Positions 30,700 to 42,496 of a DNA stretch of 64,000 nucleotides are shown here, piece by piece. The position numbers and the translations under genes are program-made. The notes below the pieces were generated by a model. That model ran no database searches. It saw only the letters and a list, made by a program, of their open reading frames with translations, and was not told the origin of the DNA. Source of the DNA: Leptidea sinapis (Eukaryota; Arthropoda; Insecta; Lepidoptera; Pieridae); the NCBI RefSeq assembly GCF_905404315.1, contig NC_066269.1, positions 186,001 through 250,000 of the forward strand. Direction: 5' to 3'. The first letter of the stretch is position 1. Each line of letters begins with the position of its first letter.

Positions 30700-32230
30700 T
30701 TAAGACCCAGTATTTCTCACAGCATTTAAGAGCCAGTATTTCTGTCGCAAGTAATTAAGAGTTAACTGAGGCCCGCCATGCAACGTGCTCTCATGAGCGT
30801 CAGCTATCACGAGGTGAGTTAAATGTGGCTTACCAGGGAGAATTATAGGATGCTTCGAGTATTCGTATTCTTCGAGTATTCGTTCATCTAGGTAAAGATT
30901 GAGCAAGGTTAATACCCCTTTTTTGTTTATTTCTCCCTTTAACTTTAAACTATCCATTTCCAAACCAAAATGTTCCCCTTGGCATGATTTAATGCATGTG
31001 ATTAATGCCCCTTGAATCTCAGAATGTGTCAAGAACTTATCAAATCTTGTGAAATAATTTTTATTTTTGTATTTTAAGAACCTTTTACAATAAGCTATTA
31101 TTCTGGTAAGTTTGCTAAGAGATGAATATTTTGAAATTATAAAGTCCTCACTTACTGTTGTTTCCTTTACTACTGTGTTGCATGCTACTAATGATTTTCT
31201 TTCCTCTAGGTTAGTTTCTTTAATTCCACTTCTACTATAATTAATTTCTTTATGTCTCAACCAACTAGGTCCCTGTGTCCACAACTCTAGGTTAGAGCAG
31301 TCGGAAGGACTGATTCCACGCGAAGCAAAGGACTGAATATGCGACCACTGACTGTTTTCCATTACAGTCAGTATTTCAGACACTCTGTTGCCGACAAAGG
31401 TCTTCCAACGACTGGGGTGGCTGGTCAACCAGGCAAGCACCACTGTTGAGTCAGTCCAAGCATGTATCCTTCTACGTATTCTTTACAGATATCCAAGGTG
31501 TCGGAAACTTCACGCAAAAGTTTTGAAAGTAGTAAAGCGCCACATAACTCCAAACGAGGTACGGATACCTGTTTGACAGGGGCCACCTTGGTCTTAGCTG
31601 CAACTAGACTAACATGAACTTGATAATTGGCATCTATACATTGAAATAAAGACAACGGCTGCGTAAGCGACATTAGAGGCATCAGAGAATCCGTGTAACT
31701 CAAGCAAGACGTCAAGTTGACTAGTGCGAAACCACCGCGGTAGACGGAACTCCCAAAGATGATTTAGGTTGTTTCTATAACTGAGCCAATCCTTCAACAA
31801 GTGATCTGGAAGTTCATCGTCCTAATCGGATCCTGCTAACCATATGCGTTGAATAAATACCTTGGCTGTTACTATCACCGGCGCAAGCCAGCCAAGAGGA
31901 TCAAATAAACGAGCGATGTCTGATATCACTTTTTTTTTAGGGGTAACGGGTGAAGGAAGTTGGACAGTATATCTAAACTCATCTAAGTTTCTATCATAAT
32001 TCAACCCTAAAATCTTCGTAAGTGTGTCTATTTTGAGTTCTAAGTTATTCTGCCTAGTAGTGTCTTCGTTGATCTTGTTCAATAGTTCATCACTGTTACT
32101 AGTCCACTTCTGAAGTTGAAGCCACCACGACCTAATAATTCAGTTAGTTGGTGATAAATTTGCTCACCTTCAGCGTTTCACAACCCGTTAATAGGTCATC
32201 GATATAAAAGGATGTAAGGACTCGATCTAC
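30700..32230 (-). pseudogene. B1 RT C-terminus, RNase H and integrase zinc region
   Basis: From about 32206 the YIDDLLTG catalytic box of RT is read just after a shift. VISDIARLFDPLGWLAPVIV (31930) and FIQRIWLAG follow. LLELHGFSDASNVAYAAVVF (31700) has the first RNase H Asp; TKVAPVKQVSVPRLELCGAL (31600) and WLTSHPSRWKTFVGNRVSEI (31420) continue it. FASRGISPSDCSNLELWTQG, then KPHLTHLVIADAHESTLHGG (30830) is the H2C2-like zinc region of integrase, ending LRQKYWLLNAVRN. At least five frame changes. Confidence 0.85.
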
Positions 32231-32232
32231 CA

Positions 32233-33192
32233 CTAAAGAAAATCATTTCCTTCGTCCCTAGCTAATTGTTGTAGAGACCTGACCGCTAGGTATGGCGCAG
32301 AAGATGTTCCAAATGTAACACGTAATGACCGAATATGCTTCCATTCGGCTTCTGGATTGTCGCGCCACAAGATGCGCTGATAATTAGCATCCTCATCAGA
32401 AATTTTGACCTGACGGTACATTTTAACAATATCTGCGACCAAACTTATGGTATGACAGCGCCATCGCATAATAGTTTGACGTAAATCAGGCTGCAGGGTT
32501 GGGCCAACCATTGATTCATTATTTAATGATATACCATTGCGGCCTGAAGATGAAGCATCGAAGACGACCCGAATCTTGGTGGTGCTTTTATCCTCCCGCA
32601 CCACTGCGTGATGTGGTAGATAGAACGCATCATTACCTAACTCCACCTGAGGGACAAATTCAGCATGCCCCAGGAGAATGTATTCATTAATGACTGCACC
32701 ATATTGTGTTCTAAACTCCAGATCCTTTAAAAATCTTCTCTCTAGGTTGATAAAGCGCTGACGGGCAATGTCCTCCGACCCCCCAAACATGCAACTGGGT
32801 GAATCTGTTTTGAATGGTAGTTTTACTACATACCTCCCGCTCGCGTCTCATTTGGTGGTTTTAGAGTAGAAATTCTCACATTTTTGTTCTTCTTCAGTCA
32901 AGATCACACTATGAACTGATGATGGCTCTGACTCTAATTCCCAAAATGTTCGCAAAAGGTCATTGACCTCCTCTGACTTTGCTACAGTATTATAACATAC
33001 TGGCCTAGAGATTGCTGAGGATGGGATTTCACCAGACAAGATCCAGCCTAACTTAGTCTTCTGGGCGATTGGAGATCCCGGCGAAGCCTTGATTAAACCG
33101 TCCAACAAAATTTCTCCAACCACACGCGTATCCAACAGCAAATCAATTTTCCCTGGCGTCTCAAAGGACGGATCCGCTAATTTTAAGGACAT
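32233..33192 (-). pseudogene. B1 peptidase A17-like linker and RT N-terminus
   Basis: 32848-33192 reads IDLLLDTRVVGEILLDGLIK and QKTKLGWILSGEIP, the segment after the protease in BEL/Pao. 32233-32790 reads RFINLERRFLKDLEFRTQYG, LPHHAVVREDKSTTKIRVVF, VGPTLQPDLRQTIMRWRCHT, VADIVKMYRQVKISDEDANY (catalytic Asp of motif A near 32430) and FGTSSAPYLAVRSLQQLA. A stop and shifts separate the two pieces near 32800-32850. Confidence 0.86.
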
Positions 33193-33334
33193 GAACGAAT
33201 TCGATACCTTAACCGATCTTCTTCTCAGGTAGATGAGATGTAAGTTTATTCAATACATAAGCATCGACAAAAAACTTAAAGGAAGGATCTTGCCGTGACT
33301 GCAATTTAAATCTTACTTTCCACTTAGAGGGCAT

Positions 33335-34817
33335 TCAGTTTCCCTCGTCATCGCCTAGTCGACCTATGTTTGTGTGTGCGGGTATTTTCTTCAGTCCAAG
33401 CAACTGTACTGCAACCTCTGTAATGAATGAGACTTGATAGCCCTGATCCATTAGAATTCTTAAAACAAGAGCAGTCCCAGTTTTTGACTCAATGTTGACC
33501 AAAGCTGTGGCTAACAGACCATGGTTGTGATTATCCGCAAAATAACAAAAGGGTTTGGTATCGCTTTGATTAGAAGAGGTAGCTGCATTAGCAGCCATCA
33601 CTTTCGTGTCAGCTGAACCATCAACAATTTCAGCAGAATTGGAAGTTGATTTTGGGTGAAGTAGTGAGTGGTGCTTCTTATTACAAAGGTGACATTTAGT
33701 TTGTTGACGACAAGAATAGACGGTATGGTTAGTTCCTAGACAATTGTAACAAAGCTTACTGACTCGTGCATACTCACGACGTTCGTCACAATCTTTCTTA
33801 GCAAATGCTTTGCAGTAACACAATTTATGATCTCCAGAACATAACATACATTTTTGAGAGGCAACATGAAAAGATTTGGCATTATCACGAGCACTATGCT
33901 GTTTATTAGCTTTAGGATCTAAGTACTCTAAAGCTCTAAACCTTGATACCACAAATATTTTGAACTCCTCAAACTTAGGTAAATCATCACTAATACCAGA
34001 ACTAATTCTTAATTCCCAAAATTTACGTGACTCGGTATCTAACATTTCAGAGCATAAAAATACACCAATTGCATCCCAAGAGCTGATATCAATACCGAGA
34101 CTGCGTAATCCATGCAAACAATCAACAGTGGTGTCTAATAGTGTTTTAACATTGGTTGACGATTCCTTAGTGATCGCTGATTGATGTACAAGCCGTTTGA
34201 GCATACAATCAGCCAAAAACCTTTTATTGTCAAATCTTTTATTCAAAATCGACCAACACTCATCATAATTAGATGCAGTCACAGGTATATGTCGGAGTAA
34301 TTGCTCTGCTTCGCCTGATAGGTGGCTCTTTAAATAGTGGAGTTTTTGAACATCATCTAGTGCATCATTTTTATGGATCAGTGATGTAAATAAATCTCGG
34401 AACGTAACCCATTCAGAATAAAGTCTCGAGAACGTAGGCAAACTAATTTGTGGCAATTTAACATTTGAATTATTCTGATTTGAATGTCTATTACTACTAC
34501 TGGAATTATCACTTTGGCATGGACTAAGTTGAAGTAAGTGTTCTTTTAATTCAGATTTATAGCTAATGTATAAATCTTCAGTTACATCATACACTTCTGC
34601 AGTAAAATAAACATTCTTTTTTTAATTCTTCGTCGGTTGTCTTTTCAATAATACGCCTATGCGTTTCAACAAATAGTTTCCACTGTTCCTCTAACGATTC
34701 TAATTTTGTTTCAATGTAAGTTAGTGTAAGACGATCCTTAGGTGATTTTTTAAAGTTAATTCTTCCTTTCTCTATTATTGTTTTATTTTTAAATTGCAAT
34801 TTAACTAAGGATTCCAT
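33335..34817 (-). pseudogene. B1 gag and protease
   Basis: Gag starts at 34817 (MESLVKLQFKNKTIIEKGRI); a shift at about 34595 leads to a 419-codon frame. This reads KLPQISLPTFSRLYSEWVTF (the BEL capsid start), FTSLIHKNDALDDVQKLHYL, LNKRFDNKRFLADCMLKRL, and two to three zinc-binding clusters (CMLCSGDHKLCYC, CYNCLGTNHTVYSC, CHLCNKKHHSLLH) near 33660-33870. The protease follows: LRILMDQGYQVSFITEVAVQ, where the active-site loop reads D-Q-G-Y instead of the usual D-Q-G-S. It ends RLGDDEGN at 33335. Apart from one frameshift this is the best preserved part of B1. Confidence 0.88.
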
Positions 34818-35358
34818 AGTTGCAAAGATTTCTAATGAATTAATTCAATTTAATGTGCAACAGACGAAAAATTACAATTTAATGAACAGACTGGAAAACT
34901 TTTACAAGTGTAAAGAACAAATTTGAATTAAAATTAATTAATTATTAATTTTGCGTACTATTTATGAATTATTCTAAGTCCAATATTAATATTTAAAGTC
35001 TGGAACACTTGCACTAACTTGATCTTCAAAATTTTCTAAGTTTAAAATTGTACAAAATAGTAACACTGATATATAAATAACTCACAGTTTTGTCTGCCAA
35101 ACCTCTGCTAACACGTAGCTGATGTGATTGCGTCGTCACTGCTGGTACCACTGTCACACGGTGGTCACTGCCCGTGCTGTCACTCTCGATGTCTTGTCGT
35201 TGGCCTCTGCTGATGTCACCGTTGTATCACCACACACCGGGGATTTAACAGGCACTTCAGGGCGCCACCACTGGTTTCTATCCCTCACCATACGACACTG
35301 TCACTGTCTCGTGGCACTATCACTTTTGCTATCCGACTCGAATTGGACCAAATTTGTA
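34818..35358 (-). other. B1 leader between gag and 5' LTR
   Basis: Noncoding, AT-rich near gag and GC-richer near the LTR (35128-35350). The primer site should sit next to 35358; TTTGGTCCAATTCGAGTC there resembles the TGGTCC start also found in B2, but I cannot name the tRNA. Confidence 0.5.
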
Positions 35359-35550
35359 TGGCACTCAACAACTGGAAGGAACCAAGGAATTTATTTGAAA
35401 TAAAACAAAATCGTTCCAAGCGAATACAAAAAATTATTTAGTTCCAAATGATACACGATATTCGCGTAAAATTTTAATATCTCGTTTCAATAACCTACCC
35501 AAAAGTACAACGCCATCTATCGAGCATCTATTGGGAAACGAGATCGAACA
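35359..35550 (-). repeat. B1 5' LTR (192 bp)
   Basis: Runs on the minus strand from TGTTCGATCTCGTTTCCCAA to GAGTGCCA. It is short for the class but agrees with the other copy. It carries no clear TATA box. Confidence 0.85.
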
Positions 35551-36427
35551 ATGCTTTCAGAGGAAAATAACCCCAATGTTTTATATAGTAATTTTTTTAA
35601 TTTATTTAATACTGAATTTAAAAAAATATTTACATCTAAGACTATCACAATTAATACTAATACCAAATTTAGTGAATGGGCTACAACTGGAATTCATAAG
35701 AGTAGAATGAGGCTCTATAGCCTCTATGATGAAAAAACTTTCGACCATAATCCACTCTTTCTGGAATATGTAAAAAAATATTTTCAAAAACATTTAAACA
35801 TGTTTGTCAAGCAGCAAAATCTTTTTACTTAAGAAATAAAATAAGAAATTCTAACGATAAAATCAAAACTACTTGGAAAATTATTATTATTAATAATTTT
35901 ACTGAAACTGGTAAAAAAAAAGATCAAAACTCTGAGTTTAATCTAAATATTAATAATGTAATTGTAAAATCAAACTTAGATGTTGCTAGAGCTTTTGAAA
36001 ATTTCTTTTCCAATGTTCCCATATCTACCACTAAACATTTAAACTTATGTCCAATCAGGGCAATATCATTACTTTCTGCAAATGTTACTAAATATTCAAA
36101 TAATTTCCAATTTGAGTATGTTAATATCTCGGATATTATAAAGTCATTTAAAGAGATTAATGTGAAAAAGACAGCTGACCTCTGGGGTATATCTGTTAAA
36201 GTAATAGGCTCTCTGATTAATATAATAGCGCCTGATCTAGCCCTAATATTTAACAAATGTATAGACTGTGGCACATTTCTAGACCTCATGAAGCATTGCA
36301 AAATAATACCTTTATTCAAGTCGGGTTACTCATCAGATCCCTCTAATTAAAGGCCTATTTCAATTTTGCCTACCCTGAGTAAAATATTTGAAAAACGAAT
36401 ACTGCGAAAAATAAGTGACTATGTAAG
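35551..36427 (+). pseudogene. L7 ORF2 linker and RT start (between B1 and G3)
   Basis: The open part 35551-35832 reads the endonuclease-RT linker: YSNFFNLFNTEFKKIF, SEWATTGIHKSRMRLYSLYD, NPLFLEYVKKYFQKHL. After a stop near 35832, other frames read NIIDEFNSYF-like and VSDIIKSFKEINVKKTADL words. RT fingers appear at 36162: KKTADLWGISVKVIG, LMKHCKIIPLFKSGYSSDPS, then RPISILPTLSKIFEKRIL near 36355. It stops at 36427 with RKISDYVS, where the G3 LTR begins. Confidence 0.82.
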
Positions 36428-37041
36428 TGACACGAGAGTGGGTCAGGGATTGGAAATAATACTCTGCTTACAGAAACGAGTCTTTATTTGCGTTCACTTT
36501 TTCCGAACTTGCACTTCGCCGGTCTGCAGCTGTTCCTCTTGTGGGCGGCGGCCAACCTTCAACGCGTCACACCGCACCGAGCACTAAGTCTCTTCTATCT
36601 TCTTCTTCTTGGAACACTTTCACTTTTCACTACTTCTTCTTGTTCTTCTTTACACTTTCGAGTCAGAACTAGAACTGCCGTAGGCCACGCTTAGTACGGC
36701 TTATATACCCCCGGATCGGTCCTATTTTCAAAATGATTCTCTCATTCCATCTTTAAGTTTAAATTGTACTAGAAAATTCTTTTAACTATTTTTATCCTGC
36801 TTACACATTTCCATCCCTTTTTTATGTTCGATTTGATCCTGAACTTACTAGAAACTTCCATTAACTTTACAAAACCCAAAAAATTCCATACACTGGTAGG
36901 TGTATCGAGCCTGGTTCTATAGCGTCTAAAGTAAACACTTTTCCGCTGAGATACGAGTATTGCTGACGGAGCTGTTGAAATTAACAATGTCTTGAAGTTT
37001 GACAACTCTCGTCATATACTTCGAAGGGTTGCTACGCAACA
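36428..37041 (-). repeat. G3 3' LTR (614 bp)
   Basis: Minus-strand start TGTTGCGTAGCAACCCTTCG, end CTCGTGTCA. It lacks the duplicated GACGAGAGTTGTCAAAC-type block of G1 and G2, so it is shorter. A GCCACCTCCCAAG (minus: CTTGGGAGGTGGC) purine tract borders it at 37043-37055. Confidence 0.87.
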
Positions 37042-37107
37042 CTGCCACCTCCCAAGACATGATCGTCCCGATCATCGTTGCCTCCGTAGTACTTAGCCAC
37101 CCGATCG
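37042..37107 (-). pseudogene. G3 pol terminus between J2 and the 3' LTR
   Basis: 66 bases that, on the minus strand, continue the pol end after the duplicated CGATCGGGTGG: VAKYYGGNDDRDDHVLGGG. G2 has a TAG stop after KY at this place, so the two copies differ in where pol ends. The GGGAGGTGGCAG end is also the purine tract for plus-strand priming. There is no room for an env gene. Confidence 0.7.
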
Positions 37108-37120
37108 TTTTTTTTTTTTT

Positions 37121-37680
37121 GAGAGGAGGAAATACTGTTACGTATTTACGCCCCGGAACGGGGCGTAATATGTCGGACTCGAGTGTCCGCGCAAGCGGAC
37201 GCCCCATACCGACTAAAACCTCCTCTGTGCTGTTAGCAGCCCTGGCTTTCACAGCGAAGTAGGACGTGGGCCGTGGAGGCCGCAAAGACTACGCAACAAC
37301 AGTCGCGGGGCGTCTCCTAAGGAGACTCGAACCTCAGACCGGCTGTGTGCTTGTGGGAAGGAGAGAGAATGAAGATGAAATGAAGATGAAAAGATGAGAA
37401 AAACACACTCGCCGGCGAGTGTGGTGATGTTTAGTGTAATGTATGTAAGTGTGTGTGTATGTGTTTATGATTGTATGTATGTATGTTTGTATGTGTGTAA
37501 GTAGTGTAAATGTTAGTGTGCATGTATGTTTGTGTTTGTGTCTGCTTGTGGAGTGTGTTTGTGGTTGTGTAAGTGGTGTATGTCAGTCCGTCAGTCAGTC
37601 CGTGTGTTAGTGAGTGTAGTGAAACTATTACAGGACGAGGACTAACGTCTCGTCGGGTATCAAAACAATGTGTGGTGTAT
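37121..37680 (-). other. J2 3' untranslated region with GT-rich simple repeats
   Basis: A GC-rich outer part (37121-37400, GCCCCGGAACGGGGCG hairpin at 37150-37165) and an inner part of GTGTATGT/GTTTGTAT words (37430-37600). The simple repeats start directly after the ORF2 stop. Confidence 0.7.
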
Positions 37681-40578
37681 CTAAGGTGCGGGCCGCTGGC
37701 CATCGTTAGAGTGACGAGTGCCAGTGGTTTGCGGTGGTTGACCGCGCCTACGCCTGCGAAGGCGGTGTGTGCGTGTCTGTGTCGGTGTTTGTGTGGGTGT
37801 CGCGTTCGCGATGGTGATGTCGTCATCCGGGTTTACCGTTACGTGTCTGGGACGTCTTATTGGGTTGAGACTATGGTGAAGGGGGGTGTACCCGCATGCC
37901 TTCCTAACCAAGATGTTGGGATAGTTAGGCGCCTTGTCAAAGAAGCGTCGCGAGATCTCTTTAAAGTGTTGAGCTATCGTCGGAAGCTCTAGGTCGCGGT
38001 GAAGGTCAACGTTTCGGATGAACCACGGGGCTCCGGTTGCCATGCGCGTGAATTTATTTTGAACTACTTGCAAACGACGTAAGTAGCTCGGTCGGGTGTG
38101 CGCGAAAACGACGCTTGCGTATGACAGTATGGGCCGTACGATGGTTTTGTACAGCGTCACTTTGTGTTTGAGCGGAAGTTTGCTTCGCCCACACACAAGT
38201 GGATAAAGGCGACTGAGGACAAATCGGGCTCTATTGCATACCGTATCAATATGTTTCTTGAAGTTCATATTGCTGTTGAACGTGACTCCTAAGCATTTGT
38301 AATCCTTCACCCACGGTATGGGTGTTTCATACAATTTAATGACGTCGGTCGGTCGTTTTTTAGCGCGGATGCTATTCGCGTTACCGAAGAGTACCGCTGC
38401 ACTCTTGGTGGGGTTCACTTCAATCCGCCATTTTCTGAACCAGTTGCCTAGTTCATCGACGGCGGCTTGAAGCACTTTAATGTTGTTCAAGGTTGAGCGG
38501 TTCAATAGAGCGGAGCCAAAGTAGAGTGCCGTATCGTCAGCGTACTGAGCGAGCTGGACATTCGGAAACTTGAGAATGTCGCTCGTGAAGAGCGAGAAAA
38601 GAGTGGGAGAGAGGACTGAACCCTGTGGCACGCCAGACCTGATGGGTCTGGGTGAGGATAGGGTGCCCTCTACTCGATATCGGAAGGAGCGATCAGTAAG
38701 GTAGGCTCGTATGATGCGCACGAGCCTGTCTGGCACTCCCAGTTGATACAGCTTGAATACTAAGCCGTTGTGCCATACCTTGTCGAATGCCTTCGCGACA
38801 TCGAAAAACACGGCTGCCGTGGTAGCGTGAAATTGACGCCGTACGAGGATGTACTCGGTGAGTCGGTGAGCCTGCTGGGGACACGAGTGAGCGGTTCTGA
38901 ATCCGAACTGTATGTCGGGTATCAGGTTGAGCTCCGCGATGTAATGATTAAGACGCGCGAGAATTAATCTTTCGTAAAGTTTTCCGATCGAGTTAATTAA
39001 GCTAATAGGCCTATAGCTACTCGGATTAGCTTTAGGTTTATTGGGTTTTGGGATACCGATAACAATGGAATCTTTCCATTGTTCGGGGAACGCGCTATTA
39101 GACAATAGAATATTAAAAATGGTAACCAATAAAGTAATAAGAGTCGAGGGTAGGATTTTAAGAACCCTATTGTTTATAGTGTCGGGCCCCGGGGCCTTCT
39201 TGGAGTGAAGCTCCTTAATGATTAGCTTCACCTCTTCGTAAGAGGTGGGTTTTATTACATCGCCTGAAGGGCTCAGAGCGGAGCGACGTTCAACTTCACG
39301 ATCAACTTCGTCAACGTGTGTCGGGTCGGCTGCTGCATTTGGAGAGCACTGACTCTCGAGACTATCAGCGAGGCATTCAGCCTTCTCATCGTCATCGAGC
39401 GCTGGCTGCAGTCCCGGTCTGTCCAAAGGAGGCATGACAGTGGGCGGCTCCTGTTTGAACGCGCGAGGCAGCTTCCAGAAAGCCACATGTGATGGCTTAA
39501 GGTTGCCGAGCAAGCGGTCCCAACGTTCGCCGCGGAGTTCCGCGATACGTTCCCGTACCACCCGCTGTAGGTAGCGGAGGTGGCGCCTATTCTCGACCGA
39601 CGAATACCTGTCATAAAGTCTAGTGGCTCTGTGCTTCTGTGTGAGTAAGTTCCTGACCTCTGGAGGCAGGTTTAGGCGATGCGGTCGCATCGTCGGAACC
39701 TGCCTGGAGCAGGCCTTGATCCTATTCTGTATGTGTGACGTCACATGAGAGATAGCACTGTGATACGTGTCGACCGAGTCGATGACGTCCGGTATAAGGT
39801 CAAGGTCGTCGGACTTGATAGACTCGAGATCCTTTTCCAGCCGTTGCCAGTCGATCACTGTTTTCGTCGGTGGTTGAAAGTTGACCGGTGGGCCTAGATT
39901 TAGGACGACGGGCTGGTGGTCTGACTCTAATTCGTGAAAAACCTCGATTGAATTTACATTGAGCGTTACGTTCTTAAGTAACGCAACGTCTAGAATGTCG
40001 GGTCGGTGCGCAACGTTATCCGGATAATGTGTTGGTTCGTCGGGTGCTATTACTGAAAAGTTCAGCGTGTCTGTCAGCGAATCTAATAAGATTCCGTTTC
40101 TATTTGTGGCTCTACTGTTCCAGCTGGAGTGTTTGGCGTTAAGATCGCCACCCACTATGACTGCAGCCCCGTGGCCGAGTAATGCTTCTATATCTGTGTA
40201 TAATACTTTTTTGTTGGGCGGAAGATAAGCTGAAATAACAGTGATCGGCTGGTGATTCGCCAAACTGACCCGGATGGCAGAGGCCTCGATGTTAGTGAGG
40301 ACCGGAGGATCTATAGGTATACAGTGTAGAGACCTTTTAAAATAAATGAGGGTGCCGCCCATACGGGTGGTGCGATCATTCCTGACTAAGTTCTAATTAG
40401 CGATACGCGGATCGCGTATACGTGGTTTTAGAAATGTCTCTTGCACTAAGAATAGGTCTAATTGATGTTCGTGAGCGAACTCCTTCACCAAGTCTAGTTG
40501 AGGCTTAAGGCCTTGGGCGTTAAAATACGCTATACGGAGCGTATGTGGTTTAACCCGTCCGCTTACGTAATTAGGCAT
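37681..40578 (-). pseudogene. J2 ORF2: endonuclease-RT, single in-frame TAG
   Basis: The ATG at 40578 (MPNYVSGRVKPHTLRIAYFN) lies inside the ORF1 stop. The frame is 966 codons long with one TAG at 40393-40395 (after RDPRIAN); the rest (893 codons from Met 40362) is open to 37681. Endonuclease: AYFNAQGLKPQLD, LVQETFLKPR, VIVGGDLNAKHSSWNSRATN near 40150 and ELESDHQPVVLNL near 39920. RT: KKAPGPDTINNRVLKILP, SYRPISLINSIGKLYERLI, AVFFDVAKAFDKVWHNGLVF near 38800, RSGVPQGSVLSPTLF near 38620, QYADDTALYFGS near 38530; C-terminus NKFTRMATGAPWFIRNVDL. Normal family length and all catalytic residues present. Confidence 0.93.
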
Positions 40579-41926
40579 CGCGAATGTTTTTATACTTTCG
40601 CCCTATATCGGTGAGGGCAAGAAAATATTCCGTATATTTTGCCGTTGTCTGCCATAACTTGCAGGAGCGACGGCGGGTCGTCCCGGACAGCATTGAGCCT
40701 GCTGGCCAGGGCTGTGATTTCATCAATGTCGAACAGCTCTGACAGTTCGAACATGAAGGCAAAGGTGCTGCCGCCTTTGTTACCTGTTGCCGCGGACGCG
40801 GGCGCCGGTGGCCTCGGTCGCGGGACCGACGCCGCCGGGCGGGACGCTAGCGGTGGCCGGAGGGGCGCGGGGGTCGCGAGAGTGGCCTCTGTGGCAGCGT
40901 TGGCAGCCGGAGGAGACCTCGACCAGGCGTTTACCTTCGGAGGCGGCGCAGGTTTGAAGGTCGGAGTGAACTCCACCTTCTCTGCTCTGCCTTGCGGCTG
41001 GCGGCGCCCTGGGTGACGCTTGTGTTTGGGTGCCTTGGGACACCCTCGATAGCTCGCGGGGTGCCCCTTCTCCCCGCACAAGACGCAGGCCGGGGGCTCC
41101 GCGCATTGCGCTGGTCGAGGGCACTCCGGCGTGCCATGTTTGCCGAGGCACTTCACACACCTCGGGGTGTGTTCACAGTTGCGTGCCGAGTGCCCGTATA
41201 ACTGGCATCTGTGACACTGACCGGGCCACCCGCGGTTGCGAGGAGCTTCGGTCTTGATGCCCTGAAGGGAGCAAATCGATTTAATATTGAAAATTTCCTT
41301 TCCCTCTTGCGTGAGGTCGAGGACGACGAGAACCATGTTAAATGGTTGTTTGTTGGTGGTTCCGCGCATACGGTGCACCTCGTGTGCAGGGTAACCCTGC
41401 TCTTTGAGGTCCGACAGAATGTCGGCGGGAGTGGAGCCAGTCGTGGCCGCGGCTTTCTTGGCGGGTGTGCCATCAAGAGAAGGTGATTCGCGACCGCGCT
41501 TCTTCTTGCGATTGACGGTGATGAAACCGTCAGCATCCGACGCGACACTCTCCGCTCTCGAGCGGTTTCCGGCTGGGCCGGTGAAGCACTGGAAGCCTGA
41601 GGGGCTTCCGTGCGGCCAGGACTGACCGCGGGGACCTTAGGGGTCGCCTGCGCGTCAAAGTACGCCTGAAGGACAGGCGGACGGGCTGATCGGGTGATCA
41701 CTTTTCTCGGTTTGACCAAGGCCACGGAACTTGCATTGGACGCATTACCTATCTCCATTTCGGATTCCCCGTCGGAACTCGAAACGTCAGATGACGATTT
41801 ATATTTTTTGGATTTGGCTGTCTGGATATCTATCGTTTCCTTAATAAACGGAGCGATCTTCTCCGTAAATACCTTATCTAGCAGGGCGCTTAGAAGGCCC
41901 TCGTCGGCAACCATTGGTGAAGCCAT
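40571..41926 (-). pseudogene. J2 ORF1: gag-like protein with CCHC knuckles
   Basis: Starts at ATG 41926 (MASPMVADEGLLSALLDKVF). A Ser/Ala/Pro-rich region (residues 40-150) contains acidic patches. A shift near 41480-41400 leads to FNMVLVVLDLTQEGKEIFNI and three zinc knuckles: CHRCQLYGHSARNC, CVKCLGKHGTPEC and CVLCGEKGHPASYRGC (41060-41215). A Pro/Ala-rich stretch follows, then FELSELFDIDEITALASRLN. A second shift near 40650 moves to the frame ending DIGRKYKNIRDA at 40571, eight bases inside ORF2. ORF1 would bind element RNA and target it to the nucleus. Confidence 0.87.
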
Positions 41927-42485
41927 GGTTGTTATTAATTAGGTTAAGCGGGTGACAATCCCCGCTGCCCGAGTCAGGCAGAGGGGGAATATAATAATAA
42001 AGTGGACAACTATAGTTTAGTTGTACACTTGCACATTAATAAAATACTATTAAAAATAATAAAGTATGCAAAATTAAAAGAAATTAATAATAATAATTAA
42101 GCCTAAGACTTAGCCTTGCTGGATGTCGACTGGCTGGGCCGGAACCCCACGGAGAAGACACACACGGCACGATCTGCAACACTCACAACACACACGATTA
42201 GCGTGCAGAATCGCGAAACACAGCACAGGTGCTAACTAACACGATCGTAAAACCGGGTAATTAACACAGATACGTTCACGTAAGTACGTACGTTTACACT
42301 AAGCTACGTTCCGCGAAGGAACGTAACAGGTGCGAGACTCAAAGAGTCCCGAACAATAGCGCGCGATAACAACAGCTAGCCCAGGTGGCCTGAGCAGATA
42401 GTGCGATAACGCAGGTAATAAAAATATTCGAAGGAGGACAGATAACGCGGCACGTGTGCTCGCGTTGCCTGCCTGAATCGAACTC
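41927..42485 (-). promoter_or_regulatory. J2 5' untranslated region with presumed internal promoter
   Basis: The minus strand starts GAGTTCGATTCAGGCAGGCA at 42485. Jockey-clade LINEs use a TATA-less promoter near the first bases; that function is inferred from the clade. It is about 560 bases, GC-rich at the outer end and AT-rich near ORF1, with no ORF. Confidence 0.5.
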
Positions 42486-42496
42486 CCACCCGATCG

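Larger units (their letters stand above)
27755..35550 (-). mobile_element. B1: BEL/Pao LTR retrotransposon inside L7
   Basis: Minus-strand element with LTRs at 35359-35550 (5') and 27755-29384 (3', split by J1). The LTR starts TGTTCGATCTCG on the minus strand and ends GAGTGCC(A/G). AATGC occurs next to both outer ends (27745-27749; 35550-35554), a probable but imprecise target duplication. Gag-protease-RT-RNase H-integrase are all present with many stops. Removing J1 leaves about 6.4 kb, a usual BEL/Pao size. Confidence 0.88.
37108..42485 (-). mobile_element. J2: full-length Jockey-clade LINE, nearly intact
   Basis: 5378 bases with 13 A residues at the 3' end (37108-37120 as T) and flanked by an exact 11-base duplication CCACCCGATCG (37097-37107 and 42486-42496). 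This lies in the last codons of G3 pol, so the target is known. ORF1 and ORF2 overlap by eight bases (ATGCCTAA), the usual Jockey arrangement. The 5' leader is 42485-41927. Damage: one stop in ORF2 and two shifts in ORF1. It is the youngest large element in the window. Confidence 0.92.

Noticed and set aside
35128..35403. Plus frame rich in His/Ser/Thr in the B1 leader
   Set aside because: Crosses into the LTR on the opposite strand of all B1 genes; no support.
37042..37107. Possible env gene between pol and 3' LTR, which would make G a retrovirus-like element
   Set aside because: Only about 60 bases separate pol and the LTR in G3, and pol ends next to the LTR in G2; no env-like ORF in any copy.
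39273..41260. Several antisense and alternative frames of 60-130 codons in J2
   Set aside because: Shadows of ORF1 and ORF2 in GC-rich sequence without starts or family resemblance.
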